The notes under the pieces were generated by a model that was given only the letters and a program-made list of their open reading frames with translations, ran no database searches and was not told the DNA's origin. Shown here one piece after another: positions 1 through 5,012 of a stretch of DNA of 5,012 bases. The position numbers and the translations under genes were made by a program. Where the stretch lies: the NCBI GenBank assembly GCA_026394095.1, contig JAPKYY010000683.1, positions 1 to 5,012 on the forward strand, given 5' to 3'. Numbering within the stretch: position 1 is the first letter of the stretch; every line of letters starts with the position of its first letter. This DNA is from Acidobacteriota bacterium (GTDB taxonomy: Bacteria; Acidobacteriota; Terriglobia; Bryobacterales; Bryobacteraceae).

Positions 1-1461
1 GTTACGGACGCCGAGACGGCCGCTCCACTGGCCGGGATCGGAATCCTCAGTGCGATCAAAGTGGAGGTTGCCCTGCCAACTGCCGCCCTGAGCTCGCGAG
101 AGGAGGGGGAGGCTTGAAGCCTGAAGGAGGAGGCCGAGACCAGATTTGAGGCCTTTGATACTGAGGAGTTGAGTGGCTACGTCGAGTTGGAGAGCGCCGG
201 TGCGGGCGTTCCAATCGGCACTCATGTTGGCGGTTTGAGATTCGCCGACGCGGATTTCAGAAGGGGCGAGGAGCCAGCGGGAGCCTTCGACTACTGCCGT
301 AGCGGAGGGCGTCATAAGGCCGGGCTGGTCTGGGACTTCGATGCTGGAGTCGGCGAAGTGGATCATGCCTTTGGCAGGGACTTCTTCTTTACTGGGCCAG
401 GCGTAACCGATGACGCCATTGAATTTGCCTTTGCCGGTGAGGCCTTCGGGGAGCTTGGCTTGGGCTTCACGGCCGAGGTCGATTAGCTTGGTGAGCTCAA
501 TGTCGCGGAGTTGGAGCAGGAGTGCGCCTTTGGGGGACTGAAAGAAATCGCGGGCACGCATACGGACGTGGACCGATTCGCCACCGACGGTGTCGTGAGC
601 AAAGCGCTGGCCAGGGATATCGAGGGAGCCAGCAAGAGCCAGCTGGTTACTTTTGCCGATGAAGGGGAGGAAGCCTTGGGGTGCGAGACCTTCAAACTGC
701 AGGCTGGCTTCGATGGCGGCTTTATTCCACGGGCCTTTGAGGCGGCCTTTGCCGGAGAGCTTACCGGCGAAATCGACACCTCTGGCACCGAAGAAGAAAT
801 TGAAAGCGTGGATGGAACTGGGTTGGAGTTCGAGATCAAAATCGAGGTCGGGGACGGCGCCGGGTGGAGCGTGGACTTCGCCCCGGAATGAGAATTTGCC
901 GAAGCCCTGGGTGCCGCGATCGGTGCGGGCCGGCTCGGCAGAGAAGAAAATTTTGACGTCGCCTTGAGAAGTGGGGGCGCTGATGTCGACCAGAGCGTTG
1001 GTGAGGTAGAAGGCGTTTTTGGCGTTGCCTTGTTTGAAGTTGAGACGGCCGTTGCGGACTTCGAGTTCAGGGGGGCGGAGGTTGCCGGAGACAATGCTTT
1101 GGATGTTCCAGCCGCTGGGGCCGCGCATGAGGTTGACGCTGGGTTCGGTAAGGCGGATTCTTGCGGCTTCGAGGCGACCGGAGAGGAGTGCGAGTACACT
1201 CGGCTGGACCTCGAGAACTGTGACGTAGGCGAAGGGTTCGAGGGAATAGGCTGGATCTTCGCTGATGGTGACATCGTCGGCCAGGATTGCCGGTGTCGGG
1301 AAGATGCGGAAGCGGGTTTCTCCCTGGATGCGTACCTTGCGGGAGAGGGCGAGTTGGAGACTGGTTTCGAGAGTTTGTTTGACCCAGCTGGCGCTGGCGA
1401 AAGGGAGGGCCAGGGCGGTGAGCAGGAGGACTGAGCCGGCGAGCCAGAGCTTGCGTTTCAT
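1..1461 (-). CDS. AsmA-family envelope protein, C-terminal part cut off by window edge
   Basis: The frame is open from the ATG at 1461 to the left edge: 487 codons with no stop, so the C-terminus is missing. Residues 1-24 form a signal peptide or signal anchor: basic MKRK, then a hydrophobic stretch ending near FASAS. Residues 25-120 follow the AsmA N-terminal pattern: a WVKQTLE helix, a strand like KVRIQGETRFRIFPTP (42-57), then a long strand region ending in TEPSVNLMRGPSGWNI (105-120), matching the family's 'P.v.l.r...G.wN' signature. Beyond this come repeated G-rich beta units, for example GKLSGKGRLKGPW (233-245) and LTGKGKFNGVIGY (341-353), as expected of bridge-like AsmA/TamB-type proteins. 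Family members sit in the envelope and are implicated in outer-membrane assembly or lipid transport; the exact role here is unknown. The start overlaps the stop of the upstream nucleotidyltransferase gene (ATGA) and has a good Shine-Dalgarno, so it is probably translated as the third gene of the xdhC operon. Confidence 0.85.
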   Translation of the reverse strand, partial: MKRKLWLAGSVLLLTALALPFASASWVKQTLETSLQLALSRKVRIQGETRFRIFPTPAILADDVTISEDPAYSLEPFAYVTVLEVQPSVLALLSGRLEAARIRLTEPSVNLMRGPSGWNIQSIVSGNLRPPELEVRNGRLNFKQGNAKNAFYLTNALVDISAPTSQGDVKIFFSAEPARTDRGTQGFGKFSFRGEVHAPPGAVPDLDFDLELQPSSIHAFNFFFGARGVDFAGKLSGKGRLKGPWNKAAIEASLQFEGLAPQGFLPFIGKSNQLALAGSLDIPGQRFAHDTVGGESVHVRMRARDFFQSPKGALLLQLRDIELTKLIDLGREAQAKLPEGLTGKGKFNGVIGYAWPSKEEVPAKGMIHFADSSIEVPDQPGLMTPSATAVVEGSRWLLAPSEIRVGESQTANMSADWNARTGALQLDVATQLLSIKGLKSGLGLLLQASSLPLLSRAQGGSWQGNLHFDRTEDSDPGQWSGRLGVRN

Positions 1462-2030
1462 GCGCGGGCCTTCCAGCGGGCGAGGAGCCGCTCGTAGTCT
1501 TGAGGGGTGTCGCAATCCTGGGCGACACCGGGATCACTGACGTCGATGTAGGTGGCCGGGAATTGGCTGAGGACTTGTTTGGCGTTTGAGCCGGGATCCG
1601 CCTGGCGCAATGCGTCGATCGCAGGTTGACGGATCAGGATGGGGTGGCCACTGTGGCCTTCAAAGCGCGGCTTGACGATGGTTTGGGTGGGTGCGGTGAA
1701 GAGGCTGGCGATTGAGGGCTGCTCTATTGAGGCGAAGTCGACGGGGCTTAGGAGGATCGTTTCTGCGCTGGTTGCGGCGAGGCCTTTTCTGAGGCTGGAG
1801 AACATGCCGTCGGCGTGATTTTCGTTGAAAAGGAGTTGAGGTGCGAGTTGGGGCAAGGTGTTGAGGATCTGGCTATGGTGTGTGCCGGTGATGATGATGG
1901 TTTGCTCGCAGAATTGGTTGAAGAGTTTTGCCAGACGTTCGAGCATGCTTTTCGAGCCTAAGGGGAGAAGTGCTTTGGGCTGACCCATGCGGGACGATGC
2001 ACCGCCGGCAAGGACGATGCCGCAGGTCAT
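1458..2030 (-). CDS. MocA/MobA-like molybdopterin nucleotidyltransferase
   Basis: This 190-residue protein has the usual length for MocA-type enzymes, which transfer CMP from CTP to molybdenum cofactor to make the dinucleotide form; MobA relatives use GTP. The N-terminal nucleotide-binding signature is LAGGASSRMGQPK (7-19), followed by ALLPLG. Also visible are NENHADGMFSSLRKGL (69-84), the presumed metal-ligand Asp98 in SPVDF, GHSGHPILI (125-133) and a C-terminal DCDTPQDY (172-179). The PKALLPLG context and the XdhC neighbour favour a MocA-like cytidylyltransferase over MobA, but base specificity cannot be settled by eye. A small oddity is PVDFAS where relatives usually have a proline soon after the Asp. 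The start at 2030 places the signature seven residues from the N-terminus and gives a 4-base ATGA overlap with the xdhC stop; an in-frame ATG at 2087 would add 19 non-conserved residues inside xdhC. Shine-Dalgarno complementarity is weak (only GAG at 2039-2037), which fits translational coupling. Confidence 0.88.
   Translation of the reverse strand: MTCGIVLAGGASSRMGQPKALLPLGSKSMLERLAKLFNQFCEQTIIITGTHHSQILNTLPQLAPQLLFNENHADGMFSSLRKGLAATSAETILLSPVDFASIEQPSIASLFTAPTQTIVKPRFEGHSGHPILIRQPAIDALRQADPGSNAKQVLSQFPATYIDVSDPGVAQDCDTPQDYERLLARWKARA
1469..1474 (-). promoter_or_regulatory. Shine-Dalgarno of the AsmA-family gene
   Basis: The minus strand reads GGAAGG, ending 7 bases before the ATG at 1461. 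It lies inside the last codons of the nucleotidyltransferase gene. It supports the 1461 start and suggests that the AsmA gene can recruit ribosomes itself as well as through the ATGA overlap. Confidence 0.55.
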
Positions 2031-2863
2031 TTTATACTCGCAGCAGTTTGGCTGCTGGCGAAGATGCCCTTGGCTACGGACTTCCATTTGGGGTCTGCCC
2101 CGCGGCGGACCGCGATCATTTCGGCAGCGACGCTGACAGCAATTTCTTCTGGAGTGATAGCGCCGATTTCAAGGCCCATCGGGGCATAGATACGCTCGAA
2201 GCTTTCGCGGCTGACGCCTTCTTTTTCGAATTCCTTGACCACGGCAATCACCTTGCGTTTGGAGCCGATCATTGAGATGTAGCGAGCTTCGGTGGTGATG
2301 GCCCAGCGCAGGACACGCATGTCGTCGCGGTGGCCGCGGGTGACGATGATGATGTAGCTGGACGAGTTGATGTTGAGTGAGGCGAAGGCGTCTTCGTATT
2401 CGGCTGCGAGGACTTCGTCGACCTCGGGGAAACGTTCGCGGTTGGCGAAGCTTTCGCGGTTGTCGATGACAGAGACGCCGAAGCCTGCCATGGAGGAAAC
2501 TTTGGCGAGGCTTTTGGAGATGTGGCCGGCACCGAAGATGAAGGCATGAGGCTGGGGGACGATTGCTTCGATGAAGACGTTGAGCTGGCCGCCGCAGATC
2601 AGGCCGTTGTCGTAGGCTGCGTCCTGACCGAGGTTGAAATTGAGGTGGCGGGGCTTTTCAGTTTCAATGACTTCGCGTGCGGCGTTCCAGACTTCGGCCT
2701 CGACACAGCCGCCGCCGATGGTGCCCATGAAACTGCCGTCTTCGCGAACGAGGATTTTGGCGCTTTCATAGCTGGGGATCGAGCCATTGACCTCAACGAT
2801 GGTGGCCAGGGCGCACTTCTGGCCGAGCTTGCGGAGACGCACAATTTCTGAGAACAAATCCAT
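2027..2863 (-). CDS. xdhC: XdhC/CoxI-family molybdenum cofactor insertion protein
   Basis: This 278-residue, probably cytoplasmic protein has both XdhC domains. In characterised members (Rhodobacter capsulatus XdhC) the protein binds molybdenum cofactor, promotes its sulfuration and delivers it to xanthine dehydrogenase. The N-terminal XdhC/CoxI domain shows VNGSIPSYESAKILV (25-39), GTIGGGCVEAEV (47-58) and GLICGGQLNVFIEA (87-100), with a conserved-type Cys90. The C-terminal Rossmann domain begins with FIFGAGHISKSLAKV (108-122), then VIDNRE (132-137), IIIVTRGHRDD (171-181), MIGSKRK (198-204) and YAPMGLEIGAITPEEIAVS (226-244), all typical of the family. It is first in the operon, and its TGA overlaps the ATG of the MocA-like gene. 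The target enzyme's structural genes are not in the window, so the substrate is unknown. The ATG at 2863 has no clear Shine-Dalgarno; the only other nearby ATG (2868) is out of frame. Confidence 0.93.
   Translation of the reverse strand: MDLFSEIVRLRKLGQKCALATIVEVNGSIPSYESAKILVREDGSFMGTIGGGCVEAEVWNAAREVIETEKPRHLNFNLGQDAAYDNGLICGGQLNVFIEAIVPQPHAFIFGAGHISKSLAKVSSMAGFGVSVIDNRESFANRERFPEVDEVLAAEYEDAFASLNINSSSYIIIVTRGHRDDMRVLRWAITTEARYISMIGSKRKVIAVVKEFEKEGVSRESFERIYAPMGLEIGAITPEEIAVSVAAEMIAVRRGADPKWKSVAKGIFASSQTAASIK
2041..2057 (-). other. Small inverted repeat before the nucleotidyltransferase start
   Basis: CAGCAG (2041-2046) and CTGCTG (2052-2057) are perfect inverted arms of 6 bp around a 5-base loop. 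They lie in the last codons of xdhC, ten bases before the next ATG at 2030. In the mRNA this could form a short hairpin beside the coupled start. There is no following T-run, so it is not an intrinsic terminator. A stem this short can occur by chance. Confidence 0.25.
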
Positions 2864-2872
2864 GCCATTCTG

Positions 2873-2903
2873 ATTTTAGCTCTCATCTGAAGAAACCTGT
2901 GAA
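2873..2903 (-). promoter_or_regulatory. Possible promoter of the xdhC operon
   Basis: On the minus strand TAAAAT (2878-2873) resembles a -10 box (5 of 6 to TATAAT), and TTCACA (2903-2898) resembles a -35 box (5 of 6 to TTGACA). The spacer of 19 bases is longer than optimal. Transcription would begin near 2866, only a few bases before the xdhC ATG at 2863, giving a nearly leaderless mRNA. That would fit the missing Shine-Dalgarno. The -35 overlaps the start of the divergent HAD gene. The match is weak and found by eye. Confidence 0.2.
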
Positions 2904-3543
2904 ACCTCAAGCATTCATCTTTGATATGGACGGCGTGATCGTCGACTCGATGCCCTACCACGTGCGGGCCTGGGAGGTATACCTAGAACGGCAGGGGAGA
3001 GATGCGCAGACCCTGAACTCCCGGATGCACGGCAAGCATAACGATGAACTTTTGCGAGATGTCTTTGGTAGTGAATTAAATATTGAAGATATTCAGCGAA
3101 TGGGATCGGAAAAGGAAGCGCTATACCGGGAATTGATTGAGACAGAGCTTGAGGCGTCGCTGGTGCCAGGGATCCGGCAGTTTTTGATAGAAAACTCGCT
3201 GATGCCTAAGGCAGTGGCTTCTAATGCAGAGGCAGCGAATGTAAATTTCGTTCTGGACCGGGCTGAACTGGGCGGATACTTTCTTCATGCACTGAACGGT
3301 CAGATGGTAAAATATGGAAAACCACATCCGGAAATTTACCTTAAAGCCTCTGAACTCTTGCAGATAGAACCTAAAGACTGTATAGTTTTTGAGGATTCCC
3401 AAACTGGGATAGATGCGGCAGTGGCGGCAGGAATGAGAGTAATAGCTATAAATTCTCATAGGACTAGCCTTATTGGACAGGCGGTAGAAGCCGATCATTT
3501 CTTAGATAGTCGACTTCACAAATGGCTCGAAGAACAAGCATAA
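2899..3543 (+). CDS. HAD-superfamily phosphatase/phosphoglucomutase-like hydrolase
   Basis: This 214-residue soluble enzyme has all four HAD motifs: motif I FDMDGVIVDS (8-17) with nucleophile Asp9 and acid/base Asp11; motif II Ser108 in AVASNA; motif III Lys141 in YGKPHPEIY; and motif IV FEDSQTGIDAA (164-174) with Glu165/Asp166 for Mg2+. The helical stretch at about 18-90 is the C1-type cap. The YH pair at 20-21 is shared with beta-phosphoglucomutase. However, the cap loop reads MHGKHNDELL (43-52), with Asn where beta-phosphoglucomutase has its phosphate-binding Arg49, so a small-molecule phosphatase is more likely. The substrate is unknown. The start is GTG at 2899, with a weak GAAGAA (2889-2894) upstream. 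No other start fits, since motif I already begins at residue 8. The gene diverges from xdhC across 35 bases, and its last 22 bases overlap the sensor gene. From about 3060 onward the gene is AT-richer and uses many ATA codons. Confidence 0.9.
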   Translation: MKPQAFIFDMDGVIVDSMPYHVRAWEVYLERQGRDAQTLNSRMHGKHNDELLRDVFGSELNIEDIQRMGSEKEALYRELIETELEASLVPGIRQFLIENSLMPKAVASNAEAANVNFVLDRAELGGYFLHALNGQMVKYGKPHPEIYLKASELLQIEPKDCIVFEDSQTGIDAAVAAGMRVIAINSHRTSLIGQAVEADHFLDSRLHKWLEEQA

Positions 3544-5012
3544 AGATCGTAATTTGTTTGAGTGCTCTGCAAATTGTCTATGGGCAGGGCGCTACTGAGG
3601 AGTCGCGGGCATACCGAATCGTAAAGTTATCGGAGGCGTCGGCGCGGGTAGGGCCGGACTATCGCCCGAAATTGTTGGGTGAGGTGGTACGGGTACAAGG
3701 ATTGGTTCAGGCACCGGTGCTGGATGCGCCGGATGCCAGTTATCTTGCTTTGCTCGATGCAGAGGGCAAAAGTTCTGGATTGATGCTGGTATTTTCCGGC
3801 GATAACGAATCCAGAAAGCCTACGGGGAAGGACATCGTAGCTGGGGCATTGATCGAAGCTTCCGGCATCGTGAGTTTGCATGCCGGGCAAGCGGTAGTGA
3901 AGCCCAGTGAGTTGAAGGTGATTGGGAAAGGGAGCTTGCCAGATCTGATCCGGTTGACACCGATGAGTGCGGCGAGCTTTCAGTATGAGGGGTTAAAGGT
4001 TGAGATTCAGGGTGTAGTAGGAGAGTTTCGGGAAGGATCGAAGGGCGACCTTCTGGATTTCAGTGAGGGGGGGCAGTCGATCCGGGTATTTCTGCCGCTG
4101 ATGAAGGGGGGTGCGGAACATCCACTGGCTGTTTATCAGAAGGGCGACAGGATCCGAGTGCAGGGACTGGTGAGCCAGTTTTGCCTGCGACCGCCATTCA
4201 ACCAGTTTTTTCAGTTGTTGTTAGCGAGCCCGAAGGACATTGAGATGGTAGAGCCGAGACCTGCAGTGCCACCGCAAATCGTGCCTGCGGCGGTATTGAT
4301 GGTGTTGCTGGTGATTCTGGCGGCATGGTATCTGCAGCAACGTGCCCGTCGGCAAAATCGAGTGATCCAACGGATGCTGCAGGCGAGCGAGGAATTGTAC
4401 GGGGCGGGAACGGCCCGTGAAGTGGCCGAGATCCTCAGGAGCCGCTTAATTGAATTGGTAGCGGCTGATGCAGTGAGTACGTATCATTACGACCCCTCTG
4501 TGTTGCACTCTTTCCATGTGGATGAGTGCGGCAATGCGATGGAGAACGGCATTGCGCTGGCGGTCAAAAACAAGACGTTACTGCAGTTTGTAGATACGAA
4601 TTCAGCAGATTTATTGCAAGGCAAGGAAGAAGAAGCCAAGTCGCTGCTGGTGATTCCCATGCGGAACCGGAACGAAGTGCGGGGAGCACTGGTGTTGACG
4701 GGACCAACGGGCCGCTTGCTGATGATTGAAGCCTTGCAACCAGCAGCACAGCATCTGGCCAATGACGCCTGCCAATACTTTGAGGGGCTTGAAGAAGCTG
4801 CAGTGCGGGAACAGATTCACCGCAGCGAGAAGCTGGCGGTAGCGGGGCAATTGATTCACGGGGTACTTACGGAATTGAATGCGCCACTGGAGAAGATTCG
4901 TGATTTGACGGCTGCGCTTGGGTCGAGTGATGCGGCAGCAATTCATGAACAGGTGCAGAAGGCAAGTGAGACGGTGAAGCGAATCGTAGCCGTGGCCGGG
5001 CGGAGCAGATTG
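3522..5012 (+). CDS. Membrane sensor histidine kinase-like protein, C-terminus beyond window; atypical H-box
   Basis: The frame is open from the ATG at 3522 to the right edge (497 codons, no stop). Residues 1-21 form a signal peptide: MARRTSIK, then the hydrophobic IVICLSALQIVYG. Residues 50-245 are probably extracytoplasmic and contain two strand-rich modules opening with GEVVRVQGLV (53-62) and LKVEIQGVVGEF (158-169), OB-fold-like in pattern. A single transmembrane helix spans 253-271, followed by basic QQRARR. Residues 285-420 resemble a GAF domain, with SLLVIPM and EVRGALVLTG strands. From about 427 a helix leads into a HisKA-type dimerisation segment, GQLIHGVLTELNAPL (442-456), and a second helix near 476-497. 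Where kinases of the GVAHELNNPL type carry the phosphoacceptor His, this protein has Thr450 (ACG at 4869-4871); His446 lies one helical turn earlier. The ATPase domain, if present, lies outside the window. The gene overlaps the HAD gene by 22 bases and lacks a clear Shine-Dalgarno, suggesting coupling. The 3522 start is chosen because it supplies the signal peptide. The signal and ligand are unknown. Confidence 0.8.
   Translation, partial: MARRTSIKIVICLSALQIVYGQGATEESRAYRIVKLSEASARVGPDYRPKLLGEVVRVQGLVQAPVLDAPDASYLALLDAEGKSSGLMLVFSGDNESRKPTGKDIVAGALIEASGIVSLHAGQAVVKPSELKVIGKGSLPDLIRLTPMSAASFQYEGLKVEIQGVVGEFREGSKGDLLDFSEGGQSIRVFLPLMKGGAEHPLAVYQKGDRIRVQGLVSQFCLRPPFNQFFQLLLASPKDIEMVEPRPAVPPQIVPAAVLMVLLVILAAWYLQQRARRQNRVIQRMLQASEELYGAGTAREVAEILRSRLIELVAADAVSTYHYDPSVLHSFHVDECGNAMENGIALAVKNKTLLQFVDTNSADLLQGKEEEAKSLLVIPMRNRNEVRGALVLTGPTGRLLMIEALQPAAQHLANDACQYFEGLEEAAVREQIHRSEKLAVAGQLIHGVLTELNAPLEKIRDLTAALGSSDAAAIHEQVQKASETVKRIVAVAGRSRL

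Noticed and set aside
1010..1031. AAGGC...GCCTT inverted arms as a possible terminator or hairpin
   Set aside because: The arms are only 5 bp with a loop of about 12 bases, lie in the middle of the AsmA gene and have no adjoining T-run.
483..1274. Long minus-strand frame encoding a Ser/Pro/Ala-rich 263-residue protein
   Set aside because: It lies wholly within the AsmA-family gene in another frame of the same strand. Its low-complexity S/P/A composition is typical of an off-frame reading of GC-rich coding DNA, and the AsmA frame has clear family motifs.
511..1434. Plus-strand open frames opposite the AsmA-family gene (such as 511-891 and 964-1434)
   Set aside because: Their Gly/Glu/Phe/Asp-rich sequences are the complement reading of the AsmA gene, with no recognisable domain and no start signals.
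2031..2087. Longer MocA-like protein starting at the ATG at 2087
   Set aside because: The extra 19 residues have no family similarity and overlap xdhC by 61 bases. The ATG at 2030 gives the normal N-terminus and an ATGA overlap like that of the next junction.
2599..2961. Minus-strand frame crossing the xdhC/HAD gap
   Set aside because: It covers the xdhC start and the HAD start in a frame without family motifs, while both neighbouring genes are strongly supported.
3121..3498. Minus-strand 125-residue frame inside the HAD gene
   Set aside because: It is antisense to a gene with all four HAD motifs. It remains open largely because this segment is AT-richer, and it has no recognisable domain.
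4487..4946. Several short frames on both strands within the sensor gene
   Set aside because: They overlap one continuous 497-codon frame with signal peptide, membrane helix and kinase-type helix; none has a recognisable motif of its own.

Overview
The window is almost entirely protein-coding and carries five genes in two divergent groups. The high but not extreme GC, the gene types and the kinase architecture suggest a soil or sediment bacterium, perhaps an Acidobacteriota of the Solibacter/Bryobacter kind. That assignment is an inference from style; no marker gene is present.

Leftward group (minus strand, positions 2863 down to 1): xdhC, a MocA/MobA-like nucleotidyltransferase gene and an AsmA-family gene that runs off the left edge. 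Both junctions are 4-base ATGA overlaps, in which the start codon of the next gene shares bases with the stop of the previous one. This points to one translationally coupled operon. XdhC and the MocA-like protein are the classic accessory pair that prepares the molybdenum cofactor (cytidylylation, and sulfuration with delivery) for xanthine dehydrogenase/CO dehydrogenase-type enzymes. No molybdenum enzyme lies in the window. The third gene, an envelope protein of the AsmA type, has no obvious link to that job.

Rightward group (plus strand, positions 2899 to 5012): a HAD-superfamily phosphatase/phosphoglucomutase-like gene, overlapping by 22 bases a large gene that runs off the right edge. The latter encodes a membrane sensor with a signal peptide, two probable OB-like extracytoplasmic modules, one transmembrane helix, a GAF-like cytoplasmic domain and a histidine-kinase dimerisation helix. 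The histidine expected in its H-box is replaced by threonine, which is the most unusual observation here.

The two groups are separated by only 35 bases (2864-2898), so control elements must lie there or inside the coding starts. No tRNA, rRNA, CRISPR array, insertion sequence or convincing intrinsic terminator was seen. Two compositional signals stand out: the plus strand is G-rich whichever strand is coding, and the distal part of the HAD gene is notably AT-richer, with many ATA codons.
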